This document shows positions 9,270 to 17,342 of a DNA stretch of 64,000 bases, piece by piece. The translations under genes were made by a program, and so were the position numbers. The notes below the pieces were generated by a model. It made no database searches. It had not been told where the DNA came from and saw only the letters and a program-made list of their open reading frames with translations. This stretch comes from Bacteroidales bacterium UBA2287 (GTDB lineage: Bacteria > Bacteroidota > Bacteroidia > Bacteroidales > Tenuifilaceae): positions 43,311-107,310 of the forward strand of contig DDWL01000029.1 in assembly GCA_002345675.1 (NCBI GenBank), given 5' to 3'. How positions within the stretch are numbered: the stretch's first letter is position 1; each line of letters begins with the position of its first letter.

Positions 9270-9404
9270 GAAGTCCGACACTTCGATAAACTCAGTGTCC
9301 GAGGTGGACTGAAGACTGCTGACTGCTGACTGCTGACTGCCGACTGCCGACTGAGAACTGCCGACTGAGAACTGAGAACCGATAACTGCTAACCGACAAC
9401 CAAC
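9270..9404. repeat. 7-bp-period tandem repeat and short inverted repeat before the GH3 gene
   Basis: The gap 9027-9406 holds a short inverted repeat (CCGACACT facing AGTGTCCG, about 9275-9302) and then from 9307 to 9404 about 14 heptamers in succession: GACTGAA, GACTGCT three times, GACTGCC, GACTGAG, AACTGAG, AACCGAT, AACTGCT and so on. The array drifts gradually while the 7-bp phase is kept. It ends 2 bp before the GH3 start codon, so it forms the 5' leader of that mRNA. Not a CRISPR: there are no spacers. Confidence 0.85.
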
Positions 9405-9406
9405 AT

Positions 9407-12400
9407 ATGTATACCTTAAAAAAAACCTGCTTTTTAATTCTTATTCTAATTGCAAGCACACAATTTCAGCTTAAAGCAAATCCTACTTTAAACAATTTGG
9501 AAACTAACGAAGCCCAGCGTTGGGTCGATTCGGTAATGAACGGCCTTTCGCTTCGCGAACGAATAGCTCAGTTATTTATGGTTGCAGCATACTCGAACAA
9601 GGACCAAAAACATGTTGATGAAATAATGCAACTTGTTAAAGAAGAAGGGGTAGGCGGGTTGTGCTTTTTTCAGGGTGGTCCCGTTAGGCAAGCAAACCTA
9701 ACCAATAAGTACCAAAAAACAGCCAAGGTTCCGTTGCTAGTTTCAATGGATGCCGAGTGGGGTTTGGGCATGCGGTTGGACAGTACCATTTCGTTTCCCC
9801 GACAAATGACCCTTGGTGCGGTCGACGATTCGCGCTTGGTTTACCTTATGGGCGCCGACATTGCAAAACAGTTAAATAGACTTGGTGTTCACATTAACTT
9901 TGCACCCGTAATCGATATAAATAATAACTCCAAAAATCCGGTAATAAACACCCGCGCCTTTGGCGAAGATCGCGATGCCGTTACCCAAAAAGGGTTGGCA
10001 TACATGCTTGGCCTTCAGGATAATGGCGTTTTGGCTTGCGCCAAACATTTTCCTGGCCATGGCGATACCGACATCGACTCGCATTATGCTCTTCCTAAGC
10101 TAATGCACAGTCTCGAGCGACTCGACTCCATTGAACTGTACCCGTTTCGAAAACTGATTGAGAATGGCGTTTCGGGGGTTATGGTTGCTCACGTTGAAAT
10201 ACCAAGCATCGAACAAAAAGAAAAACTTGCAGCAAGCATTTCGCCAAAAGTTGTTAACGACCTATTAGTTAAACAAATGGGGTTTAATGGACTTGTTTTT
10301 ACCGATGCCCTTAACATGAAAGGGGTAAGCGATAATTTTAAACCTGTTGAACTAAACTACCTATCGCTATTAGCAGGAAACGATATTCTTCTTTTTCCTT
10401 CGGAAGTAAAGGCATCGATTAGTAAAATTGAGTTGGAAGTAAAAAAAGGGCGTTTCCCCGAAGAGGAAATAAATCGCAGATGCCGGAAAATAATTGAAGC
10501 AAAGTATAGAGTTGGTTTAAATAAGTACAAGCCAGTAGTCGCAAAAAATTTAGTAGCCAACTTAAATAAACCTTCGTCGGAACTGTTAATACGTCAAATA
10601 TCCGAGCAGGCAATAACCGTGGTAAATTCATCGGGATTAATCCCAATTCAGCATCTCGACACGCTTTCAATAGCATATGTTGAAGTGGGTTACGACAGGG
10701 GTAATTTTTTTCGTGAGCAAATGGAGCTGTATGCTCCCATAGTTACCTATAGCATTAATACCGATGACCCCGAAAGCGATTTTATAAACTTAACGCAGCA
10801 ACTTCAGTACTATAACTTAATAATTGTTGGACTGCACACATTAAATTCTCGGCCCAATAAAGATTTTGGAGTAACGCCTAATTTAGCAAACTTTTTAGCC
10901 AATTTAAGTTCAAGAAAAAAAATGATTCTTAACGTGTTTGGCTCGCCCTACGCATTGGGAATTATGAGTAAAACCGATTCGATTAGCGATTTAGTTATTG
11001 CATACGACAATACACCATTAACCCAAAACCTTACCGCTCAACTTCTTTTTGGTGGAATTGAGGCTACTGGAACTCTTCCAGTTACGGCTGCAGCTGGTTT
11101 CGAAATTGGAAAAGGCCTAAATGTTGGAAAACAAATACGACTAAAGTACACTCAGCCCGAAGAACTGCATATTAGTTCTATATACCTCCAAAAAATCGAC
11201 TCTATAGCAAACGATGCCATTTCTCGGATGGCAACTCCCGGAATGCAAATTATTGCTGCTCGCAATGGTGTTGTGTTTTACAATAAAACATTTGGGTATA
11301 CTACATATACAAATACCGACTATCCGGCTGATATGAAAACCATATACGATGTGGCTTCGTTAACTAAAATTGCAGCAACGTTGCCTCGAACAATGAATTT
11401 GTTCGAAAGTGGTAAACTAAACCTCGACGCACCACTTTCCAATTATATTTATCTGTCCGACACATTTACCAAAGATGGAATGATTATTCGCGACATGCTC
11501 CTCCATCAGGCAGGGCTCGAGGCATGGATTCCATTTTTTCAGCGAACACTCGAATCGTATTTCCCTAATCAACCGTTATTTACAACCTATTTATCGGCTA
11601 ATTACCCTTTTCAACTGCGCCCAAACTTTTTTTTAAATCGAAATTCGGGTCCATCTTCAAAATTTTATTCAAAAACAGCCAGTGCTGGAAAAAGCATTTT
11701 AGTTGCTAAAAATCTTTATGCAATTGATAGCATGAACGATTCCGTTTCTCTTTGGATAAGAAAAAGTAAACTGTCGCCTAAGGGTACATATAAGTATAGC
11801 GATTTAGGATTTATGCTTTTGTATAAAGTTATCAACAGCATTTCCGATACCAGTTCTGAAGACTGGTTGAACGAAGAGTTGTACCAAAAAATGGGAATGA
11901 ACTACACCGGCTTTAATCCACTAAAAAGGTTCGAAGAGGATAGAATTGCCCCTACCGAAAACGATATGGTGTTTCGAAAGCAAATACTGCAGGGCTATGC
12001 TCACGACCCAGCAGCAGCCATGCTTGGCGGGGTGTCGGGGCATGCAGGATTGTTTTCAACTGCAAACGACTTAGCCAAGCTAATGCAAATGTACCTTAAC
12101 AAAGGTACTTATGGTGGGGTAGAGTATTTCGCACCATCAACAGTTGAACTGTTTACTTCGTGCGTTAGCTGCAAAACTGGAAATAGAAGGGGACTTGGTT
12201 TCGATAAACCCGAAAAGGATGTAACAAAGCAAAGTCCTGTTACCCAACAAGCATCGTCATTATCGTTTGGGCATTCGGGATTTACTGGTGTTTTTGCCTG
12301 GGCCGATCCTGCTTACGAGTTGGTTTACATTTTTGTGTCGAATAGGGTATACCCCGATGCAGAAAACAAAACCCTAAATAACCTCGATGTTCGAATGAAA

Positions 12401-12445
12401 ATTCACGACATACTTTACAATGCTGTTAAGCAATCGGAATTTTAA
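9407..12445 (+). CDS. Glycoside hydrolase family 3 / beta-lactamase-fold fusion protein
   Basis: A 1012-residue exported two-part enzyme. Residues 1-24 form a signal peptide. Residues about 35-370 are a NagZ-like GH3 domain with KHFPGHGD at 213-220 (the His/Asp acid-base loop typical of NagZ) and the nucleophile D300 in VFTDALNMKG. Residues about 400-590 are a GH3 C-terminal-like sandwich domain. Residues about 600-1000 form a class C beta-lactamase/transpeptidase-fold serine hydrolase with S651-L-T-K654, Y797-S-D and H956-SGFTG in place of the SxxK, YxN and KTG boxes. The probable job is removal of N-acetylglucosamine from muropeptides coupled to a serine esterase or peptidase activity in the periplasm. 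Such fusions are known in Bacteroidota. The ATG at 9407 follows a heptamer repeat array. Confidence 0.93.
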   Translation: MYTLKKTCFLILILIASTQFQLKANPTLNNLETNEAQRWVDSVMNGLSLRERIAQLFMVAAYSNKDQKHVDEIMQLVKEEGVGGLCFFQGGPVRQANLTNKYQKTAKVPLLVSMDAEWGLGMRLDSTISFPRQMTLGAVDDSRLVYLMGADIAKQLNRLGVHINFAPVIDINNNSKNPVINTRAFGEDRDAVTQKGLAYMLGLQDNGVLACAKHFPGHGDTDIDSHYALPKLMHSLERLDSIELYPFRKLIENGVSGVMVAHVEIPSIEQKEKLAASISPKVVNDLLVKQMGFNGLVFTDALNMKGVSDNFKPVELNYLSLLAGNDILLFPSEVKASISKIELEVKKGRFPEEEINRRCRKIIEAKYRVGLNKYKPVVAKNLVANLNKPSSELLIRQISEQAITVVNSSGLIPIQHLDTLSIAYVEVGYDRGNFFREQMELYAPIVTYSINTDDPESDFINLTQQLQYYNLIIVGLHTLNSRPNKDFGVTPNLANFLANLSSRKKMILNVFGSPYALGIMSKTDSISDLVIAYDNTPLTQNLTAQLLFGGIEATGTLPVTAAAGFEIGKGLNVGKQIRLKYTQPEELHISSIYLQKIDSIANDAISRMATPGMQIIAARNGVVFYNKTFGYTTYTNTDYPADMKTIYDVASLTKIAATLPRTMNLFESGKLNLDAPLSNYIYLSDTFTKDGMIIRDMLLHQAGLEAWIPFFQRTLESYFPNQPLFTTYLSANYPFQLRPNFFLNRNSGPSSKFYSKTASAGKSILVAKNLYAIDSMNDSVSLWIRKSKLSPKGTYKYSDLGFMLLYKVINSISDTSSEDWLNEELYQKMGMNYTGFNPLKRFEEDRIAPTENDMVFRKQILQGYAHDPAAAMLGGVSGHAGLFSTANDLAKLMQMYLNKGTYGGVEYFAPSTVELFTSCVSCKTGNRRGLGFDKPEKDVTKQSPVTQQASSLSFGHSGFTGVFAWADPAYELVYIFVSNRVYPDAENKTLNNLDVRMKIHDILYNAVKQSEF

Positions 12446-12476
12446 TTAGCTTATTAACAACTCGAATTTTAACATG

Positions 12477-12508
12477 TTTGGTATTATTTTAAAATTAGTG
12501 TAGTTTTG
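12477..12508 (+). promoter_or_regulatory. Bacteroidota-type promoter of the ECF sigma gene
   Basis: TTTG at 12477-12480 and TAGTTTTG at 12501-12508 are separated by 20 bp, an exact match to the TTTG / TAnnTTTG consensus of the Bacteroidota primary sigma factor. Transcription would begin near 12513, giving a very short leader if translation starts at the TTG at 12520, or about 30 nt if it starts at the ATG at 12544. Confidence 0.6.
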
Positions 12509-12519
12509 AACCAAATTAT

Positions 12520-13071
12520 TTGAAATTGGAACTATCGAGACAAATGCTTGAAAGATGCCAAAAGGGCGATAGAGCCGCACAACATGCGCTCTACATGGCA
12601 TATTCTGCTCGAATGTTCAGTGTTTGTTTGCGCTACTTCCCTTCGTACGACATTGCTCAGGATATTCTTCAGGACGGCTTCATAAAGGTGTTCGATAACT
12701 TTAAAACTTTTAAGTTTAACGGCTCTGTTGAAGGGTGGATTAGAAGAATAATTGTTAATACTGCCCTGGAGTACCACCGAAAAAATGCTGCTGCAAATCA
12801 TGTTGATATATCCGATGTTAAAAACCACTCGTGTGTAAACATCGATTGCCAAACCGATTACCACTTTTTACTTTCGTTAGTAACCGAGCTGCCCGACCAG
12901 TATCGATTAGTTTTTAACCTATACGCAATCGAAGGTTACTCTCATGCCGAAATTGCCGAAATGCTGTCGATTACCGAATCGACCAGCAAGTCTAACTACT
13001 CCCGTGCCAAGGGAATACTAAGAAAAAAATTGGAACAATTAAAGGAGGTTGAACCTTATGTTACACTATAA
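12520..13071 (+). CDS. RNA polymerase ECF-type sigma-70 factor
   Basis: A 183-residue extracytoplasmic-function sigma factor. Region 2 (ARMFSVCLRYFPSYDIAQDILQDGFIKVFDNFKTF, about 30-65, here given in outline) contacts the -10 element and core polymerase. Region 4 with LPDQYRLVFNLYAIEGYSHA and the helix-turn-helix EIAEMLSITESTSKSNYSRA lies near the C-terminus. The frame opens with TTG at 12520, giving 12 residues before the usual CQKGD motif; the ATG at 12544 is an alternative start. It overlaps the next gene, a membrane-anchored protein with an anti-sigma-like position, so the two are a co-transcribed regulatory pair. A good promoter lies directly upstream. Confidence 0.92.
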   Translation: MKLELSRQMLERCQKGDRAAQHALYMAYSARMFSVCLRYFPSYDIAQDILQDGFIKVFDNFKTFKFNGSVEGWIRRIIVNTALEYHRKNAAANHVDISDVKNHSCVNIDCQTDYHFLLSLVTELPDQYRLVFNLYAIEGYSHAEIAEMLSITESTSKSNYSRAKGILRKKLEQLKEVEPYVTL

Positions 13072-14299
13072 ACCAACAGAATTTGAGGAGTTTGTAAGCA
13101 AGTTGGCACAGAACTCCGTAACTCCACCACCTCAAGTTTGGACAAGTATTGAGGATAATTTAAATTCGACTGCCAAGGTAAACTTAAGAGTTATATACAC
13201 TAAACTTTCGCTTGCTGCTGGTTTTGCATTACTCCTTTCAATTTCAACCTATTTATATTTTGGCAATTCAATTGAAATTGAAAAGTACTCGAGCAACGAC
13301 GAAATAAACGCAATGCTAAATAGTTACGGAGTAACTGCTAAAAATAATCCTAAACAATTTGCAGGTTTTATTTCAACTGAAAATAATGTAACGGTTGAAA
13401 ATGCCGAGAAAAAATTAAATGTAATCGAAAAGATAGAAGAATCGAGTAATAGTAGCTTAAAAAGTAGCCTAAACGATGAGCCATTTTCTTCAATAAAATT
13501 TAAAGGACTTCCAGAAAAAAATGGGAATATCAAACTTTCCGGTTATGCAACAAGTAGTAAAATTTTAACTCAAAGTAAGAGAATTGTTGAAACGCAAAGT
13601 AAATGGTCGTTTTCGGCCAGCATTTCACCAACATATACCAAACAAGCATCGTACAATGTACTAAATAGTAGCAATGTTTCATCGGGGCTTTGGCTATGGT
13701 CGGGCGAAATTGCTGTTAAGCGAAGAGTGTCGAAGCGATTTTCTGTTCAAGCTGGGTTAAATATTAGTCCCATGGGACAAAAATCGAATAATTTGGTTTT
13801 AGCATACAGTAAAGAGCCCCGCAAGTCTTTTGGTAGTATCGGTGCAACAACCCAATATGGCAACGTTGGTTTAAACAACCCGAATATTGCTGTATACGAT
13901 GTTGTTAAAGTGGCTGAACTACCAATGGATAAGTCGATTATTTACACTAATGCAAACCTTGTACAGCAGTTTTACTACTTAAATATTCCCTTTATTCTTT
14001 CGACCAATTTTAACCGAACATTTCGCAATATAACCTTAAAAACAGGTTTTTCGGCAGGTTACCTTATTGGTAATGAATTTACTCTGAAAAGCGAACTTGG
14101 TTCTTTTTCGGGACAAACAGATATCAATCATCGCTATGCTCTAACTGCTATAGGAGCACTAGAGTATTCGTATAGGGTAACAAAAAACCTAAATTTAATT
14201 TTCGAGCCAACGGTAAACTTCAACTTTGTTTCGGTTAACAATAACTCCCAAAACTCCTTACCCGTTACATTTAACCTTAAGTTTGGTGTAGGTTTTTAG
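13058..14299 (+). CDS. Membrane-anchored protein with C-terminal outer-membrane beta-barrel-like domain, paired with the sigma factor
   Basis: About 413 residues. A short cytoplasmic N-terminus is followed by one membrane helix (LSLAAGFALLLSISTYLYFG, about residues 50-70), a low-complexity linker and a C-terminal half rich in alternating aromatic/polar strands ending in VTFNLKFGVGF, which resembles an outer-membrane beta-barrel. The start is set by the ATG at 13058 with AAAGGAGG at 13041-13048; an upstream in-frame TTG at 13049 is less likely. It overlaps the sigma gene by 14 bp. The position and N-terminal layout suggest an anti-sigma factor whose sensory part is a barrel-like domain. The anti-sigma role is an inference; no zinc-binding anti-sigma motif is visible. 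Confidence 0.75.
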   Translation: MLHYKPTEFEEFVSKLAQNSVTPPPQVWTSIEDNLNSTAKVNLRVIYTKLSLAAGFALLLSISTYLYFGNSIEIEKYSSNDEINAMLNSYGVTAKNNPKQFAGFISTENNVTVENAEKKLNVIEKIEESSNSSLKSSLNDEPFSSIKFKGLPEKNGNIKLSGYATSSKILTQSKRIVETQSKWSFSASISPTYTKQASYNVLNSSNVSSGLWLWSGEIAVKRRVSKRFSVQAGLNISPMGQKSNNLVLAYSKEPRKSFGSIGATTQYGNVGLNNPNIAVYDVVKVAELPMDKSIIYTNANLVQQFYYLNIPFILSTNFNRTFRNITLKTGFSAGYLIGNEFTLKSELGSFSGQTDINHRYALTAIGALEYSYRVTKNLNLIFEPTVNFNFVSVNNNSQNSLPVTFNLKFGVGF

Positions 14300-14492
14300 G
14301 TGAAAAGTTCTCCTTTTTTCTTTGCATTGTAAGGTTGTCATGATATATTCAGGAGTAACTAAGTCTTAAAATCGATACTTCATTTAACGGGTTGTATCGT
14401 TCAAAAGATATAGTCATGTATCCGCTTGGGAAATCCTTTATTGGCTAAATTTCTTCATTTCTTAAAGAGTTAATAAACAATCACATATTATA

Positions 14493-14870
14493 TTATTGAC
14501 GTTTGAGGTAACTTTTATTAATAATTTCCTTTAAAATAAAGGTTAAAAGACCACTTAAAATGGTAGCAACAATATCCTTCCAGTCAAACGTTCCGTGTAA
14601 TCCGGTTAAACCCATAGGCTCCCAAATAATAGAATATACAATAACCGCAATTAAAATATGTTTATTCTTTTCACTGTTTGAGTAATCTTTAAATGTCCAA
14701 AATAAAAAGCAAAACGCTATTACAGATACAATACTTCCAATTGTATCAGCAATCCCAAAGTCATAAATATTTCTAGAGTAAATATAAGGCCTGTATGTAA
14801 ATGTTAATACGAGTCCAATAATAACTGCTAAAATCGATATAGTTAAGTAAGCATTTTTCTTTTTATTCAT
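14493..14870 (-). CDS. Small membrane protein of unknown function
   Basis: A 125-residue protein from the ATG at 14870. It shows about four hydrophobic segments: one at the N-terminus (AYLTISILAVIIGLVLTF), one near SIVSVIAFCFLFW, one around LIAVIVYSIIWEPMG and one at the C-terminus (VATILSGLLTFILKEII). I recognise no family. An in-frame ATG eight codons upstream (14894) is possible but adds an odd basic stretch. Base composition is more A+T rich, with far fewer TCG codons, than the neighbouring core genes, so it may be a recent arrival. It is separated from the MFS gene by that gene's terminator. Confidence 0.6.
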   Translation of the reverse strand: MNKKKNAYLTISILAVIIGLVLTFTYRPYIYSRNIYDFGIADTIGSIVSVIAFCFLFWTFKDYSNSEKNKHILIAVIVYSIIWEPMGLTGLHGTFDWKDIVATILSGLLTFILKEIINKSYLKRQ

Positions 14871-14964
14871 AGTTACTATTTTTTTAAAACGCATTCATTT
14901 TTAAAATATAACATTGTGACGTTCCAAATCTAACTCAATTTTAGTGCATGACCTATATAAAAAC

Positions 14965-15000
14965 AAAAAGGGGCAAGATTATTAAATCTGCCCCCTTTTT
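14965..15000 (-). terminator. Rho-independent terminator after the MFS gene
   Basis: The hairpin AAAAAGGGG-CA-AGATT facing AATCT-G-CCCC-CTTTTT lies 16 bp beyond the stop codon of the MFS gene. Read on the minus strand the stem is followed by a run of five Us, as expected for the end of that transcript. The opposite arm also ends in Ts, so it may work in both directions. Confidence 0.8.
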
Positions 15001-15015
15001 ACTTTTTAAAAAGTA

Positions 15016-16413
15016 TTACTTTTTGTTAGGAAGTTCTAGGCCGTAACCTTTTTTCCTGTCGATATGTTTTAGGTAAAAACTTAGCAAGAAAGCTAAGAAG
15101 CCAAAGCCTGCAAAAATTAGTTCAGGAATCATGTAGTTATATTTTGCAGCAGTATCGCCAGCTGCAATCAGTTCCGAAACGCCAGGGTTCGAAGCCGAAA
15201 GAGCCCAACCAATCAAGATTGGCACACCAAGTAATCCCATGTTTTGAATCCAGAATGTTAAGCCATAAGCCGAACCTAAGTACCTGTCTTCAACAACTTT
15301 AGGTAGCGAAGGCCACATTGATGCTGGCACAAGCGAAAAGGCAACACCTAAAATAATAATTGTAATTAGTGCAATAGGAACTGTAAACATTTCTGCAGGA
15401 ACTAAGGCAAAAATAAGGTGAGAAACTGTTAGCAGAATTGCTCCGTACATCATCATACTTGCTCCCCAGCCTTTTTTATCCAAGAAAAATCCGATGGGAG
15501 GAGTAAGAATCATTGCACCAATTGGGAAATACGATACAAACTGAGAAGCTGTTTTTACATCAACACTTAGTTTTGATGCTAGCATATCGGTAGCAAACTT
15601 TTGGAATGGAAATATAGCAGAATAGAATAACACACACATACCTGCAATAGCAATAAAGCCGGGGTTTTTCAAAATTACCCATATATCCGAAAGTTTAAAC
15701 TCTTCGCTTGGTTCGTCTGTTGCATTGGCATTAGTCTCCTTGTCATAAGCCCTATCCATAAATGTGTAAATGAAAAAAGTAATAAAGCCCACACACAAAA
15801 ATGCTAATCCCCAGAATACCGAATTAGAAACTCCGCCTTGCTCTGCAAATACAGGACTTAACTGAAAAACTGCAAAAACGCCTAAACGAGCAAGTGCCAT
15901 TTCTAAGCCCATTGCTAATGCCATTTCTTTTCCTCTAAACCATTTTACAATAGTTTTCGAAACGGTAATACCAGCCATTTCAACACCAATACCAAAAATA
16001 GCAAAACCAAAGAAAGCTAGTTTTGCAGAAGCAGGAATATAAGTGATAAAGGAATCTAACCAAGTGGCTAAACCTGTTTGTGCAAATCCTTCGGTTAGTG
16101 CGTAGAATTTTATTGCACCACCAATAACCATTGTTAAACCAGCAGTAATAATAGTGAAACGTATTCCCATCTTATCGAGTATAATACCCGAAAGTATTAG
16201 GAATCCCGCAAATACATTGAGAAAGAATTCCGATCCTCCTAACATGCCAAATACTTCTGGAGTCCATTTGTAGCCAGTTTCAAGCATGTTTTGTAAAGGT
16301 GCCGCTACATCAACAAAGAAGTAGGCAAAAAACATTGTTAGCGAAATGAGTGAAAGTGCAATCCAGCGTGCAGTTTTTGACTCTTTCATCAGGGATTTAA
16401 CTTTTTCTGTCAT
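15016..16413 (-). CDS. Major facilitator superfamily (MFS) transporter
   Basis: A 465-residue inner-membrane transporter with about 12 hydrophobic helices in two sets of six, split by a charged cytoplasmic loop around residues 215-240 (DKETNANATDEPSEEFKL). The A-loop between helices 2 and 3 reads GIILDKMGIRF, close to the MFS GxLaDrxGrk signature, and a second copy GFFLDKKGWG occurs in the second half. The substrate is not evident from sequence. The gene is flanked by its own terminator downstream and the SPOR lipoprotein gene upstream, with no metabolic neighbours to suggest a substrate. Confidence 0.92.
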   Translation of the reverse strand: MTEKVKSLMKESKTARWIALSLISLTMFFAYFFVDVAAPLQNMLETGYKWTPEVFGMLGGSEFFLNVFAGFLILSGIILDKMGIRFTIITAGLTMVIGGAIKFYALTEGFAQTGLATWLDSFITYIPASAKLAFFGFAIFGIGVEMAGITVSKTIVKWFRGKEMALAMGLEMALARLGVFAVFQLSPVFAEQGGVSNSVFWGLAFLCVGFITFFIYTFMDRAYDKETNANATDEPSEEFKLSDIWVILKNPGFIAIAGMCVLFYSAIFPFQKFATDMLASKLSVDVKTASQFVSYFPIGAMILTPPIGFFLDKKGWGASMMMYGAILLTVSHLIFALVPAEMFTVPIALITIIILGVAFSLVPASMWPSLPKVVEDRYLGSAYGLTFWIQNMGLLGVPILIGWALSASNPGVSELIAAGDTAAKYNYMIPELIFAGFGFLAFLLSFYLKHIDRKKGYGLELPNKK

Positions 16414-16557
16414 TTTTTAGTATTGTTAGTAATAGTGGTACAAAATAAAAATAGCCTCTGTATGCACAGGGCATACAACGCTATTTTTAATGGTTAAGAA
16501 AGTGATATATCATTAGTAGTCAGGAATTTACATTAATGACTACTAAAGTTCGATAAC

Positions 16558-17019
16558 TTAAAAGTTTGCTTCGTAAATCCAAAGTTCGGTTGGCTCCTCT
16601 TTGTCCATGTTTATACGTCGAATCTCATTAAAAGCCTTCGAATACGTATCGAACGCAGCTACAGAAACCATGCGGAAACCATTTTTCGACTCAACAATAC
16701 GAGGATTCGAGAATCCCATTGCTGTAACAGACTGTTGGTATCCATCGGCATTTGTAGGCACTTTAAAACTTCCAATAATTACATGAAAGCGATTTTCTTG
16801 AAGCCTTTTTAAAGAGTCTTGTTCTGCTTGCTGTTTTGCTAGCATTTCCTCTTCAATTTTCTTGGCTTTAAGCATTTCAAGTTTGTTAATGCTATCTTGT
16901 TTAGCTTCCCAAATGGCTAGCGTATCAACAGGTTGTTCTTTATTAAGTAAACCGTTAAACCACTTACAACTTGAAAGGGTTATGGTAGCTAAAAGCATGA
17001 GAATGAGTAACTTCTTCAT
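16558..17019 (-). CDS. SPOR-domain lipoprotein
   Basis: A 153-residue lipoprotein. The signal peptide ends in the lipobox TLSSC (Cys18). A charged helical linker rich in Lys/Gln/Glu (about 40-80) leads to a SPOR domain (FHVIIGSFKVPTNADGYQQ to the C-terminus), which binds denuded peptidoglycan glycan strands, often at the division site. The location is probably the outer-membrane inner leaflet facing the periplasm. Monocistronic, 145 bp upstream of the MFS gene. Confidence 0.88.
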   Translation of the reverse strand: MKKLLILMLLATITLSSCKWFNGLLNKEQPVDTLAIWEAKQDSINKLEMLKAKKIEEEMLAKQQAEQDSLKRLQENRFHVIIGSFKVPTNADGYQQSVTAMGFSNPRIVESKNGFRMVSVAAFDTYSKAFNEIRRINMDKEEPTELWIYEANF

Positions 17020-17168
17020 AGATTATAGGGTTGGTTTTGTAAATCAAATTTCATAATTTTTTTTTCATAAAACAAAGGGAAACGCAATAAATATTTAATC
17101 TTGGTAAGCAGTTACCCACTTGAAGAGATTTTATGATTTTATAAGTAGCATTAAATCAGTGCGTAAAC

Positions 17169-17176
17169 TAAATTTG
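17169..17176 (+). promoter_or_regulatory. Possible -7 element upstream of the acyl-CoA synthetase gene
   Basis: TAAATTTG matches TAnnTTTG. No TTTG at the right distance upstream was found, so support is weak. The 324-bp gap 17020-17342 is otherwise A+T rich and contains two copies of TTAATATTTAAATAT, at 17184-17198 and 17319-17333. Confidence 0.3.
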
Positions 17177-17342
17177 TGTGGACTTAATATTTAAATATTT
17201 TTTTTCACTTTTTTCATATTTAATTGTGAGAGTTGAGATTATTGCCAATTATTTCTGAATGAAATAAAGAAAAATTAACTTGCATTATATTTACAAAATG
17301 CAGAAATGCATTAAGTTCTTAATATTTAAATATATAAACGTT

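Noticed and set aside
9307..9404. CRISPR array
   Set aside because: Uninterrupted 7-bp units without spacers.
13049..13057. TTG start for the barrel-like protein
   Set aside because: The ATG at 13058 has a well-placed AAAGGAGG site; the TTG would be only 1 bp from it.
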